DNA from: Priestia megaterium
Lineage (GTDB): Bacteria > Bacillota > Bacilli > Bacillales > Bacillaceae_H
Length of the DNA stretch: 64,000 nt
Direction: 5' to 3'
Assembly: GCF_023824195.1 (NCBI RefSeq)
Contig: NZ_CP085442.1
Location: 3,014,001 to 3,078,000 of the forward strand
The position numbers and the translations under genes were made by a program. The first letter of the stretch is position 1. Each line of letters starts with the position of its first letter. The notes under the pieces were generated by a model. The model made no database searches. It was not told where the DNA came from and saw only the letters and a list, made by a program, of their open reading frames with translations. Shown one piece after another: positions 1 through 8,292 of this stretch.

Positions 1-123
1 TACATCTTAAATCATCAAATAGATTGAAGATTTTGAATATTCTACACATTAAACCTTCATGTTCCCTCACATTTAATGATCCTTTTTAGGGAGTATTCTC
101 TTTCTATCTACTAAACGATTGCT

Positions 124-146
124 GAGTGACGTTGGATCACTCTTTT
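124..146. terminator. weak terminator-like hairpin
   Basis: A 6-bp stem (GAGTGA / TCACTC) with a 7-nt loop is followed by TTTT. It could end a transcript entering from left of the window. The phrase GTTGGATCACT recurs about 85 bp further on without the same stem. Nothing else in bases 1-254 looks genic. Confidence 0.3.
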
Positions 147-254
147 AAAAAAATTTTTAAAATGTCATTTTCGTGAAGAATTCCTTTTCTACTTACCTAA
201 CGAGCACCTTATTCTGTTGGATCACTTTTTTTAAAATTATTTTAAATTCAACAG

Positions 255-611
255 AAAAAGAGATTGAGACATAACAAGATAAATTCAATTTAAAGACGAA
301 CAAATGGGATAAATGAGTTAGTATGAATCACTTCTAACACCGCTGTTGATTTCCGTGCAAGACTTCGCTTTCCGCGGGCAGCCGCTGAGCCTTCTCGTCG
401 CTTGCGCTCCTGCGGGGTCTCATCTCTTCCGCTTTTCCCGCAGGAGTCTTCGCTTTTCCCTCCAATCAACAGCTAGAAGCCATTATATACATGAAACCTA
501 CGTTTACTATGCCAATGAAAAAATCCGAACGAGTTGGATTCTCCATCAAGAATCTCAATTCATCGTTCGGATCTTCCTTCAACTAAACTACTTTTGTCTC
601 AGCCTCTTTTT
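255..611 (-). repeat. dispersed terminator-bearing element, copy A (full length)
   Basis: This is one of five related elements in the window. The ends are near-perfect inverted repeats: AAAAAGAGATTGAGACATAA at one end, and AAAAAGAGGCTGAGACAAAA when the other end is read on the minus strand. Inside is a central module bounded by CTGTTGATT and AATCAACAG, carrying CCTGCGGG/CCCGCAGG arms. A 10-bp hairpin (ATCCGAACGA / TCGTTCGGAT, 523-572) is followed on the minus strand by a T-run, so it reads as an intrinsic terminator for the minus-strand gene whose stop codon is 4 nt away. No transposase is encoded. A spurious open frame crosses it. Confidence 0.85.
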
Positions 612-615
612 ATCT

Positions 616-1479
616 TTACTTATTTAAAAAATTCCACATCACGTCGTTGACTTCTTGTGGCTTTTCATGCTGAGGGGCATGAGATGCTTCAGCTAATCGG
701 TGAACAGATATGTTTGGCACATATTCTTCAATACCATCTAAGTTTTCAGGCATAAAAGTAGGATCTTGATTTCCCCAAATAATTTGTACCGGGATGTTTA
801 ACACTTCTTCTTCTAACGGAAACAAAGATTTTCTTTGAAGGTCTTCTTCTGTGAAAATCTTTAAATTGCGGTAATAACTTAGCATTGACAGCACAGAGCC
901 ATTTTCCCAAGAGTTCATGTATGCTTGAACATCATCGGCTGTTAGATATCCTTTTTTTACACCTGGGTCGATCACAAGCTTACGCAAACCTGAGAAGTTG
1001 TCTCGTTCCATATAGTCCTGTGCTTCTTGTTTTTGAAACCATTTCATATACTCACTTGCTTTTTGCTGATTTTTATTTGTTCTAAGCTCACGCATAAAGG
1101 TATAAGGGTGCGGACCGTTAAAAGCAATTAATTTTTGTACATATTCCGGGTAGCGATAAGCAAATGTCCATCCGATTCCTGCTCCCTAGTCGTGTACAAC
1201 TAGCGTGCAGGAGCGATATCCTAAACCTTCAATCACTTGGCGAATATCTTCTACTAATACATCAATTTCGTACGATTCCAGTCCGCTTGGCTTTTCAGAT
1301 AAGTTATATCCTCTTAAATCCAAAGCAACTGTGTGAAAATCATTAGAAAATTCATCTATCTGGTGTCGCCAAATATGCGAAAAGTCAGGAAACCCATGAA
1401 GAAATAGCATAAGCTCTCCTCGCCCCTTGCTTATATAGTGCAGATTAACGCCATTTACGTTTATATATTGTTCACTCAT
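616..1479 (-). pseudogene. alpha/beta hydrolase (epoxide hydrolase-like) interrupted by an amber codon
   Basis: One continuous frame of about 286 residues encodes an alpha/beta hydrolase of the epoxide hydrolase/haloalkane dehalogenase type. Visible motifs are the oxyanion HGFP, the nucleophile motif VVHD, an acid loop (NQDP) and a C-terminal histidine (ASHAPQ). The codon after the nucleophile Asp, where the family has Trp (HDWG), is TAG at 1186-1188 instead of TGG. The frame stays intact on both sides, so this is a single point change. Translation would stop after 97 residues and give an inactive fragment. An internal ATG downstream cannot rebuild an enzyme, since nucleophile and acid/base would be on separate chains. 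A sequencing error is the alternative. Repeat copy A follows directly and supplies a terminator. Confidence 0.8.
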
Positions 1480-1530
1480 TGTTCACTTCCTCCTTTTATG
1501 TAGCTGTAGAGCAGTATAACGCTGTAAAAA

Positions 1531-1548
1531 AATGAACGTCAATTCATT
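1531..1548. promoter_or_regulatory. inverted repeat, possible TetR-type operator
   Basis: AATGAA-N6-TTCATT lies in the divergent region between the broken hydrolase gene and the small yflJ-like gene. An overlapping TGAACG...CGTTCA pair is also present. The shape suits a TetR-family operator, but no such regulator is in the window, so the role is inference. Confidence 0.3.
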
Positions 1549-1629
1549 TGCTTCGTTCACTTCTTTTTATCTCCTTTTATGAATATAGTTAATTATTTAG
1601 AGTGGATCTTTTTGAAGGAGTGATTAACA

Positions 1630-1782
1630 GTGGCTCATAGCTATTCAAAGGGCTGGTTTATTCAGCAGTTAAAAGCGGTCAATATCTCTAAAATTGATGG
1701 AAGAAAGCTAGAAAGTTATAAAACCTACATTCTTCGCAATTTGCATGCTGAACTTGTAGAACAAGGTAAAATTAACAGCTAA
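1630..1782 (+). CDS. yflJ: small DUF2639/YflJ-like protein
   Basis: A 50-residue protein starts at GTG, preceded by GAAGGAG with good spacing. The N-terminal SKGWFIQQLK block and the central DGRKLESYKTY segment match my memory of the DUF2639 (YflJ) family of short, basic Bacillus proteins of unknown function. There is no signal peptide or membrane segment. It is transcribed alone, divergently from the broken hydrolase gene, and a strong terminator starts right at its stop codon. The family call is from recall and the function is unknown. Confidence 0.65.
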   Translation: MAHSYSKGWFIQQLKAVNISKIDGRKLESYKTYILRNLHAELVEQGKINS

Positions 1783-1812
1783 CAGCCCGCTTTTGACAAG
1801 CGGGCTGTTTTT
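1781..1812. terminator. bidirectional terminator
   Basis: A 10-bp perfect stem (AACAGCCCGC / GCGGGCTGTT) with a 9-nt loop has T-runs usable in both directions. It lies between the convergent yflJ-like gene and the alpha/beta hydrolase gene and touches both stop codons. Confidence 0.85.
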
Positions 1813-2743
1813 AAAGCGCTCGATCAATAAAAGATAATACGCGCTTTACATATTCTTTTTTGTATACATGATAATTTTGAACGTGTTCTGCATTATCAGT
1901 TTTCCAGAAGTGAAAAGCATCCGGGTGCGTTTTAGCCATTTTTTCACTTTCAGTGTAAGGAATTTTTGTATCTCCTGTGCTGTGTATAAATAAAATTGGT
2001 CGAGGGTAAATATGCTCGACTGCTTTAATAGGACTAGCTTCAGCAGGATTTGCATCTGCAATAACAGGAAGAATAGCAATTGTTAGCGGTGTAAACGGAA
2101 AGTTTGGTAAATGAGACCATACAGATAGATTTTCTTTTAAATAAGAGGTTAAATCACTAAAAGGACTATCGGCTACCACTGCTTTTACGTCTTCATCTTG
2201 AGAAGCTGCTAATAAAGAAGTGGCTGCTCCCATTGAAATGCCGTAGAGCACAATTGGCTCTTTTGTTGTTTCTTTCATTTTCTGAATAACGCCTAATAAA
2301 TCGAGCTGTTCTTTTACACCAATCGTCGTTTGATTCCCTTCTGAGTCTCCTGCATCTCTAAAATCAAACATGACCACTCGATATCCCGCTTTTACAAATT
2401 CTTTACTCAGCGGCAGAAAGCCAGCTCCTTGTGCTTCACGGTTATTCCCGTATCCATGTGACATAATAATGGTCGCTTTTGGCTGTTCCGTTGGTTCAAT
2501 CATCCATCCTTTTAAATGGGTTATTCCGTCTTTGCTCAAAAATACTTGATTGCTATAGTGCATGCCGTAATCATCAGGATTTTTCACAGCAGGATTTTTA
2601 TCCAATTTTGTCAGGCTTATGCCTACATAAAGAGAAATTGCAGTACAAAGTACAAAACAAAGAATAACAAAGGATATCAGGCTGATCCATATTGTTTTTT
2701 TCTTTTCACCTGTATTTGTCTGTCTATTTAGAACTGGAGTCAA
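1811..2743 (-). CDS. membrane-anchored alpha/beta hydrolase
   Basis: This 310-residue protein has one N-terminal transmembrane helix (about residues 18-40) and an extracytoplasmic or membrane-associated alpha/beta hydrolase domain. Visible are the oxyanion strand SHGYGNN, the nucleophile elbow GISMGAA, a probable acid in HSTGDTKIP and a catalytic His in NAEHVQ. It fits serine hydrolases of the YqkD/BAAT-like type; the substrate cannot be told. The start is TTG, chosen because AAAAAGGAGG lies about 8 nt upstream and the anchor would otherwise be cut. It follows the GrpB-family gene by 15 nt, so the two probably form an operon. Confidence 0.85.
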   Translation of the reverse strand: MTPVLNRQTNTGEKKKTIWISLISFVILCFVLCTAISLYVGISLTKLDKNPAVKNPDDYGMHYSNQVFLSKDGITHLKGWMIEPTEQPKATIIMSHGYGNNREAQGAGFLPLSKEFVKAGYRVVMFDFRDAGDSEGNQTTIGVKEQLDLLGVIQKMKETTKEPIVLYGISMGAATSLLAASQDEDVKAVVADSPFSDLTSYLKENLSVWSHLPNFPFTPLTIAILPVIADANPAEASPIKAVEHIYPRPILFIHSTGDTKIPYTESEKMAKTHPDAFHFWKTDNAEHVQNYHVYKKEYVKRVLSFIDRAL

Positions 2744-2758
2744 GCTCGTTCCTCCTTT

Positions 2759-3313
2759 TTATCTAAGATCATCTTTCCTATTCTTATTGCTGCTTCCCTT
2801 TCTCCATTTTAGAGCTAGCCCATCTATTTTATGAATAAAATTCGTTTTATTTTCCACATATTTTTCTGGTTCAAAGCGATGGCGGTGCGCTAGTTCTATT
2901 TTCAACGTTTCGTATTCTTTTGCTGCATCAGGGTGAGTACGCAGGTAATCTCGAAACCATATATGCCGATTAATTTCTGGGTGGCCTTTTTCATAAATAT
3001 GAACATGATGCGTTCTTTCATTTCCGCCTTTTTGGAAGTATCTTCTTCCTTTTATGCCGTTTTCACCTTTCGCTTCGTATCCAAGCTGTTCCATCCTCTG
3101 ATTATGTGTATCTACTTTCTTTATATCTTTCACTTCAATAAGTAAATCAATAATCGGTTTTGCGCTTAAGCCGGGAACAGCAGTGCTTCCAATATGATGA
3201 ACCTCTAAAACTTGAGCTGACATTATAGTTGTTAAGGTGGCAGCTTCTTTTGTAAATTCCTTTTCCCACGCGATATTATAGGGTGTCAGCTGAATTTCTC
3301 TTACAGACTTCAT
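2759..3313 (-). CDS. GrpB family (UPF0157) nucleotidyltransferase-like protein
   Basis: About 184 residues with the GrpB/UPF0157 signature HIGSTAVPGLSAKPIIDLLI, a nucleotidyltransferase-fold core with the paired acidic position in the PIIDLLIEV strand. Members have been linked to CoA biosynthesis or glutamate-related functions, but the activity is not settled. The ATG two codons inside the longest frame is preferred: GGAGG lies 8 nt before it but only 2 nt before the upstream TTG. It is the first gene of a likely two-gene operon with the membrane hydrolase. Confidence 0.85.
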   Translation of the reverse strand: MKSVREIQLTPYNIAWEKEFTKEAATLTTIMSAQVLEVHHIGSTAVPGLSAKPIIDLLIEVKDIKKVDTHNQRMEQLGYEAKGENGIKGRRYFQKGGNERTHHVHIYEKGHPEINRHIWFRDYLRTHPDAAKEYETLKIELAHRHRFEPEKYVENKTNFIHKIDGLALKWRKGSSNKNRKDDLR

Positions 3314-3341
3314 CTTCAATTCCTCCTCTTGTAACGAAAAA

Positions 3342-3375
3342 ACTGCTTATTATAGAATAGCCTATAATAAGCAGT
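3342..3375 (-). terminator. terminator of the acyl-CoA dehydrogenase gene
   Basis: A 14-bp perfect stem (ACTGCTTATTATAG / CTATAATAAGCAGT) with a 6-nt loop is followed on the minus strand by TTTTTT. It lies just after the acyl-CoA dehydrogenase gene and upstream of the GrpB start. Confidence 0.85.
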
Positions 3376-3403
3376 CTTTCATCATTTAACATGTTATTAA
3401 GTT

Positions 3404-4549
3404 TTATCTAGTAAACGCCTGCTTCGCTAAATTAACAATCGTCATATCATCCATGGGAGGGTTATGAAGGCCCGCACGCACATCTCTATAATAACGCTGC
3501 AGCGGATTACTGCGCTGCAAGCTTCGCGCTCCCACTATGCGCATGGCTTTGTCGACAACCGTACAGGCACTATTGGTCACTACGTGTTTGACAGCTGCTA
3601 ACTCTCCGGCTAATGCTGCTCGGTCGCTGGTCTCATCCCATTTACTTGCCACGCTGTACATAAAGTGACGCGCCTGCATAAGTTCAAGTTCCATCTCTCC
3701 TACTAAACGCTGCACATTTGGCAACTCGCTAATCGTTCCCTCAATACTATTAGGCGAATATTCTGTAGCAAATGCGACAGCATAATCTCTTGCTGCGATG
3801 GCTGTACCCATGTAGCAAGCTGGTATATGAAGCAGCCAGCCGCTTGGCTCATTCTTTTTAAAACCACCGAGGCGTTCAACAAGAAAGTCCTGTTTAATAT
3901 CGACGTTTTCTAGCACAAGATCGTGACTTCCTGTCCCGCGCATTGCAATCATATCCCATGTTTCTTCTATTGAAAGTCCGCTTGTTTCACGAGGAATTAA
4001 AAATAAGCCGATCTCTTCTTCACCTTCAATGCTTGCTTTTACCAAGAAGTAATTTAAGACCGGAGACATCGTGGTGAATGTTTTTCGGCCGTTGATTCGC
4101 CAGCCTTCTTTTGTTTTTACGGCTGTCGTTTCCGGTTTTCCTCCTCGAGTAGGACTTCCTGTCTTCGGTTCAGTAGCAGCGGTGTTAATAAGTGCACCTT
4201 TTTCTATTTCTTTAAAAATAAAATCGAGCATTTGCTGATTCCAAGGCTGTTTTTCACGCAAGTCCATTGTAATCCCCATATGCCATCCAATACTAAGAGC
4301 CGTAGAAGCATCTCCTTGAGCAATTAATTCTTGAAATAATAAAAAATCATAAAGGCGTAATTCATCTCCGCCATATTTGCTTTCTAGAGAAAGATGTGTA
4401 TAGCCCGCTTCTTTTAACTCTTGAATATTTTCAAAGGGAAACGTACCTTCTTCATCTATTTTAAAAGCTCGTTTCTTAAATTTTTCGACTAGAGGCAGCA
4501 GTTTTTCATACGTATATTTTTGGTTTTTATTTACAAATGAAACACTCAT
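3404..4549 (-). CDS. acyl-CoA dehydrogenase family flavoprotein
   Basis: A 381-residue flavoprotein of the acyl-CoA dehydrogenase superfamily, which oxidises acyl-CoA thioesters with FAD. The helical N-terminal domain leads to the flavin-binding middle strands (TAATEPKTGSPTRGG, INGRKTFTTMSP) and the C-terminal four-helix domain with a family-like tail (RIVGARSLQRSNPLQRYYRD). The length is usual. Of two nearby ATGs, the inner one is better spaced from AAAGGAG, so three residues are dropped from the longest frame. It resembles B. subtilis YdbM in size. It is monocistronic with its own terminator, and no other beta-oxidation gene is adjacent, so the substrate is unknown. Confidence 0.85.
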   Translation of the reverse strand: MSVSFVNKNQKYTYEKLLPLVEKFKKRAFKIDEEGTFPFENIQELKEAGYTHLSLESKYGGDELRLYDFLLFQELIAQGDASTALSIGWHMGITMDLREKQPWNQQMLDFIFKEIEKGALINTAATEPKTGSPTRGGKPETTAVKTKEGWRINGRKTFTTMSPVLNYFLVKASIEGEEEIGLFLIPRETSGLSIEETWDMIAMRGTGSHDLVLENVDIKQDFLVERLGGFKKNEPSGWLLHIPACYMGTAIAARDYAVAFATEYSPNSIEGTISELPNVQRLVGEMELELMQARHFMYSVASKWDETSDRAALAGELAAVKHVVTNSACTVVDKAMRIVGARSLQRSNPLQRYYRDVRAGLHNPPMDDMTIVNLAKQAFTR

Positions 4550-4747
4550 TTGCTTCATCTCCTTTTTATATGACAGAGTGTCCCTATCGGATTAATATAT
4601 AGTTTTTATCATAGCATATCTCACTCTTACTGTGCATGTTTGGTGTGTTTATCTTTCTCGTTCGATTTATTATTTTTCTAATTTAACGGTCTGTTTTACT
4701 TATACGTTCCATACATTTAATGGAATAAAAAGAAAGGGATGGTGTGA

Positions 4748-5953
4748 ATGAATCAATGTCCAAAATGCGGTGCCCGTGCAAGCGCAGACCAACTATTTTG
4801 CAATAACTGTGGCTTTTCTTTCACAGTGTCACCAGCTGCAGCTAAGTACAAAAAGAAATGGTATATTGGCGGGGGTATTGCGCTTATACTTCTTTTAACT
4901 TTTGTATTTTATTTCTTTTTCTCTGGCTCAGAAGAAAAAACGGCTGACCGCTTTATTGAGGCATTAGAATCGAAAGATACAGCTGTGTTAAGAGAGTTAG
5001 TAGACTCTTCACAGTCTACTATAGTTATTAATGACGCATCTATTCAAGCTCTGTTGGATGCAACTTCCGATGGTTCTATTTTACGAGACGTTGAAAATGA
5101 TTTGAAAAATAAATTGAGTATCTACTTTACAATAAAAGAACAGAAACATTCACTACTCTTCAAAAAACAGTACGTGGTTGTGCCGTCACCATATTATATC
5201 TCCCTCACCACGCCAGAGGATGCAACGGTTACAGTCAATGACACAAAACAATCGATATCCAAAAATCAAACGCAAAAAATAGGGCCTTTTATGATTGGAA
5301 GTTACCCGCTTACGGCTTCTTATGAAAGCTCTTACGGAAAACTTTCAGACCAAACCACTGTAAATTTTCACCGGCAAAAAGAAGAAAATATATCTCTTGT
5401 ATTTAAAGGGGCTTACGTTACAATCTCATCGAATAGAGATGACGCTATTTTATTCGTAAACGGAAAAAGCACGGGACTGCAGGTGAATAGCTCATCACAA
5501 ATAGGGCCTGTTGCCACGGATGGAAGCGTCACTGTTCATGCAGAAGTGCAAAAAGACGGTACAACGTTCAAAAGCAGTCCCTACACTATTCAAAGTGAAG
5601 AAAGTATTACGTTAAATATACAAACGCCGCCCGTTGAAAAGGAAAAAACCGTCATAAAAGAACGAGAAGTGATCGTGCCTGGGCCGCGCTCTTATGCTAC
5701 TTCAAGCTCTTATATTCTTCCGGGTTCGGATTCTTACAAATTAAGCTATAGTGATATTAGCAGTTTGAGCTCGAGTGAACTAAGGCTAGCTCGAAATGAA
5801 ATCTATGCGCGGCATGGGTATGTATTTAAATCGAAAGATCTTCAAGCCTATTTTTATGGAAGGTCATGGTATACGCCTGATTCATCATTTAGAGATTCCT
5901 ACTTATCAAGCGTTGAAAAATATAACGTTGATTTTATTAAATCATATGAGTAA
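4748..5953 (+). CDS. zinc-ribbon membrane protein with TcaA-like and YARHG domains
   Basis: A 401-residue protein with an N-terminal zinc ribbon (Cys4, Cys7, Cys18, Cys21), one membrane helix near residues 37-58, then repeated extracellular beta-rich segments like those of TcaA/YvbJ proteins. The C-terminus (about 330-401) is a YARHG domain, with the signature in LARNEIYARHGYVF and the later RSWYTPD. The zinc ribbon should face the cytoplasm and the rest the cell wall side. Relatives are linked to envelope sensing and glycopeptide response; a direct role here is inference. It starts at ATG after AAAGGGATGG and ends in its own terminator. Confidence 0.85.
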   Translation: MNQCPKCGARASADQLFCNNCGFSFTVSPAAAKYKKKWYIGGGIALILLLTFVFYFFFSGSEEKTADRFIEALESKDTAVLRELVDSSQSTIVINDASIQALLDATSDGSILRDVENDLKNKLSIYFTIKEQKHSLLFKKQYVVVPSPYYISLTTPEDATVTVNDTKQSISKNQTQKIGPFMIGSYPLTASYESSYGKLSDQTTVNFHRQKEENISLVFKGAYVTISSNRDDAILFVNGKSTGLQVNSSSQIGPVATDGSVTVHAEVQKDGTTFKSSPYTIQSEESITLNIQTPPVEKEKTVIKEREVIVPGPRSYATSSSYILPGSDSYKLSYSDISSLSSSELRLARNEIYARHGYVFKSKDLQAYFYGRSWYTPDSSFRDSYLSSVEKYNVDFIKSYE

Positions 5954-5959
5954 GGTGAA

Positions 5960-5987
5960 CTCCCCTTTTGCACAGGGGATTTTTTTG
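5960..5987 (+). terminator. terminator after zinc-ribbon/YARHG gene
   Basis: The stem TCCCC / GGGGA with an 8-10 nt loop is followed by seven Ts, seven bases after the stop codon. Confidence 0.85.
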
Positions 5988-6136
5988 ATTGAAGCGAGTG
6001 CTTACTCCTACGTTTTTTTAAATACCATGATTCCTATACACGTTAATAAATTTCTTATAGCCTTCTTCATTCTTTTCACTGTAAAATATAAAATAGATGT
6101 ACATAAACTTAATACACACAGAAGGAGAGATGGAGA

Positions 6137-6916
6137 ATGAATGGAATTGGACAACTTCCACAAAAGCTTAATGTACATTTGATTTTAGAAAATATTCAAG
6201 AAACCATGATCATTGCGGATAAAGACTATCGTGTGCAGTGGATGAATGCAAGAGCAATTGAAACACTCCAGCCAGTACTCCCAATCTACCAGTTATCTCA
6301 TATCGAAGAGTTAATTGGAAAGCATATGGACTTCTTTCATTCCAATTCTGAAGAAGCGGAAAAATTACTCACCTCTCTTCATACAACCTACAGAACGCGT
6401 ATAACGATTGGCAGTCAATACGTAGCAGAAGCTGTGATTCACCCCATTGATACAAAAGACGGTGAGCGTTATGGCTACTTGCTTATGCTATTAGACTTTA
6501 CAGATCAAGCCGAAGCAGAGCTTGAAAAAGAACGGTTAATTGAGGATTTGTCCACTCCTTTATTAAAGATATGGGACGAGGTTTTAGCTGTGCCCATTAC
6601 CGGTAAGATGAATATAGAACGTGGAAAGAAGCTAACTGAAACGGTATTAGAGGCAGTTGTAAAAGAACAGGCGCGCTATCTGCTTATTGATTTATCTTCC
6701 CTTCATTCGTTAGATGAAGAACACGGTTATTATATTAACACGCTCCACGATTCTTTGCGTTTGATTGGTACCACTTGCCTTATTGTTGGTCTTTCTTCAA
6801 AAATGGCTCTCTCGCTTGTAGATTCTCAGTTTAATTGGCGGACATTTTCCACTGTCCAACAAAGCATCTCTTACATTTTAGAAAAAAAGAATTATCGTAT
6901 TGCACCCATTTCATAA
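6137..6916 (+). CDS. PAS-STAS protein, RsbR-like
   Basis: A 259-residue soluble protein. An N-terminal PAS-like domain (about 15-135; ADKDYRVQWMNARAIE, GYLLMLLDFTDQAEAELEKER) joins through a linker helix to a C-terminal STAS domain (about 140-250; LLIDLSSLHSLD, GTTCLIVGLSSKMA). This is the layout of RsbR paralogues such as YtvA, which form stressosomes feeding the SigB pathway. The conserved STAS phosphoacceptor Thr/Ser sites are not obvious, so a paralogue with altered signalling is possible. No kinase or other stressosome gene is adjacent. It is monocistronic and ends in a strong terminator. Confidence 0.8.
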   Translation: MNGIGQLPQKLNVHLILENIQETMIIADKDYRVQWMNARAIETLQPVLPIYQLSHIEELIGKHMDFFHSNSEEAEKLLTSLHTTYRTRITIGSQYVAEAVIHPIDTKDGERYGYLLMLLDFTDQAEAELEKERLIEDLSTPLLKIWDEVLAVPITGKMNIERGKKLTETVLEAVVKEQARYLLIDLSSLHSLDEEHGYYINTLHDSLRLIGTTCLIVGLSSKMALSLVDSQFNWRTFSTVQQSISYILEKKNYRIAPIS

Positions 6917-6946
6917 GCCTATCATATCATTAAGTAATCCTCTCTC

Positions 6947-6982
6947 AATCGCTTTTTCCTTCAACTGGAAAAGGCGATTTTA
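6947..6982 (+). terminator. terminator of the PAS-STAS gene
   Basis: The stem AATCGCTTTTTCC / GGAAAAGGCGATT (one mismatch) with a 7-nt loop is followed by TTTTA. Confidence 0.8.
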
Positions 6983-6999
6983 GTTATGAGGAATTGTGA

Positions 7000-7027
7000 A
7001 CGTTTAGGCACTTATCATCATAGGATA
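7000..7027 (+). promoter_or_regulatory. SigK-like promoter of the gerP-like cluster
   Basis: An AC dinucleotide is followed after exactly 17 nt by CATAGGATA, which fits the mother-cell SigK -10 pattern CATANNNTA and its -35 AC. The same arrangement precedes the third GerP-family gene near 56.6 kb. The first ATG is 32 nt downstream. The canonical gerP operon is SigK-dependent, so the match makes sense, but promoter use is inferred. Confidence 0.55.
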
Positions 7028-7059
7028 CATTAATCAACCATAGAAAAGGGTGAGAGCGT

Positions 7060-7302
7060 ATGCCAAGTGTTATTAATATTTATAATTTAAAAATCAACAG
7101 TATCTCAAGCAACGGTTCTGTCAACATTGGCGAAGCACTCCATAACAGTCACACGGCTCATTCGAAATCCACTGGTACGAACTCTTCTTATGGCGATGTC
7201 TCACCTGCTTCCTCGAAAATGCGAAATATTTATATCGATCCTGATACAAATGACCAAACAGATATTGCAAACGTTGATCATGTCAATGGTTATCAGCAGT
7301 GA
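7060..7302 (+). CDS. GerPA/GerPF-family spore germination protein
   Basis: An 80-residue protein of the GerPA/GerPF family, spore coat-associated proteins that help germinants cross the coat. The family pattern is visible: a short beta-rich N-terminus (INIYNLKINSIS), SNGSVNIGEALHNSHTAHSK, and an acidic C-terminal DPDTNDQ segment. RBS AAAAGGGTGAG precedes the ATG. It shares NSHTA-SK and DPD-DQ motifs with the next gene, so the pair arose by duplication. It leads a spore cluster behind a SigK-like promoter. GerPA and GerPF subtypes cannot be separated by eye. Confidence 0.8.
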   Translation: MPSVINIYNLKINSISSNGSVNIGEALHNSHTAHSKSTGTNSSYGDVSPASSKMRNIYIDPDTNDQTDIANVDHVNGYQQ

Positions 7303-7405
7303 TATAGGGCAATGCTTGTCAACAGCATGACGACAAACGGTGAATACATTCTCTCTTAAAGCGATAGTTAGAGCGGAATGAATAAAAACAGTAAGGAGTC
7401 TCTTT

Positions 7406-7648
7406 ATGCCTCTTCAAATTAACGTTTTTAATATCGTAACAAATGGTGTCACGCAAAACGCAAATATTGATTTTGGTTCCACCATTCAAAACAGTCACAC
7501 GGCGAACTCAAAGTTTAACGGCGCGAATTTTTCTTTAGGTAACTTCTCTCCTACTTGCTCTCAAATGAATACGGGCGTGTTAGATCCTGATGTAAGTGAT
7601 CAAGATCAAATTGCAAACCCTTCAGCTCCAATTGGAAATCAAATTTAG
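7406..7648 (+). CDS. second GerPA/GerPF-family spore germination protein
   Basis: An 80-residue paralogue of the preceding gene, with the same length and the same framework (FNIVTNGVTQNANIDFGSTIQNSHTANSK, then LDPDVSDQDQIANP). The DPDVSDQ end is especially close to canonical GerPF. RBS AAGGAG lies 8 nt before the ATG. It is 103 bp after its partner with no terminator between, so co-transcription is likely. It is presumably a mother-cell product assembled into the inner coat. Retention of two copies beside Hsp20-fold genes differs from the six-gene gerPABCDEF order. Confidence 0.8.
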   Translation: MPLQINVFNIVTNGVTQNANIDFGSTIQNSHTANSKFNGANFSLGNFSPTCSQMNTGVLDPDVSDQDQIANPSAPIGNQI

Positions 7649-7699
7649 CTTTAACAATTTTGTCATTTTACTTGGCACATTACAAGGAGGTGTGTAAAT

Positions 7700-8203
7700 A
7701 TGTTTCCATTTGGAAAGTCTCCTTTTAAAGGAATGATGGAAAATATCCCAAAAGGAATGGCATCTAAAGACATGAATAAATATATTCAGCAAATGATTTC
7801 TTCTACGATGTCCCATTCTTTTCCGGATTTTATGCAAGGAAATGAATTCTTTAAGCAAGCGCAAGACATGATGAAAGAACAGCAGGATATGGGAACTGAA
7901 GGTCATGGACAAAAGCTAAGAAGATTTGATTCAAACGTCATCAATACATTAGATGAATGCATTGTGCAGTTAAAAATCCCTAACCGCGATATTGTATCAA
8001 GCATTAAAGTCTATCATACGCCATACGTGTGCACGATTGAAGGAATAGATGGAGAAGAATCCTTCAAAGAAGAAATTCAGCTTCCTTGTTCGGTTCGCAA
8101 AAAAGGTACACGCGCCGTATATCGTTCCGGAGTGTTGGAAATCCGGATGCCTAAACATGTTAATATTCCTATGTCTCAAATAGACGTCCACGATTTAGAT
8201 TAA
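7700..8203 (+). CDS. Hsp20/alpha-crystallin-fold protein, probable coat-associated
   Basis: A 167-residue protein. The N-terminal part (about 1-75) is Met-, Phe- and Gln-rich and probably helical. The C-terminal part (about 85-160) has the strand pattern of an alpha-crystallin domain: DECIVQLKIPNRD, EEIQLPCSV and YRSGVLEIRMPK, the last resembling the family's NGVLTI motif. It may be a small heat-shock-like chaperone or a CotP-like coat protein. It sits between GerP-family genes and a second Hsp20 gene, which favours a spore role. RBS AAGGAGGTG precedes the ATG. The terminator stem begins inside the last codons. Confidence 0.7.
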   Translation: MFPFGKSPFKGMMENIPKGMASKDMNKYIQQMISSTMSHSFPDFMQGNEFFKQAQDMMKEQQDMGTEGHGQKLRRFDSNVINTLDECIVQLKIPNRDIVSSIKVYHTPYVCTIEGIDGEESFKEEIQLPCSVRKKGTRAVYRSGVLEIRMPKHVNIPMSQIDVHDLD

Positions 8204-8219
8204 AGTGGACGTTTTTTTC
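8184..8219 (+). terminator. terminator overlapping the 3' end of the Hsp20-fold gene
   Basis: The stem ACGTCCAC / GTGGACGT spans the stop codon and is followed by seven Ts. It separates the first three genes of the spore cluster from the last two, unless there is read-through. Confidence 0.8.
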
Positions 8220-8292
8220 TGTTTTCATGCATACATATAAAATAGAAAGCTGCAAAAGGCCTTGTTTTATTTTTTTAAAGAAGGTGACAAAT

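Noticed and set aside
255..611. Insertion sequence with transposase
   Set aside because: No transposase frame exists in any copy; lengths of 146-357 bp and hairpin conservation fit a non-coding repeat.
346..627. Plus-strand 93-codon open frame near the left edge
   Set aside because: It lies inside repeat copy A, has no ribosome binding site and its composition follows the repeat; similar frames are not conserved in the other copies.
6137..6916. SigB promoter for the PAS-STAS gene
   Set aside because: No GTTTAA-N14-GGGTAT-like pair is visible upstream.
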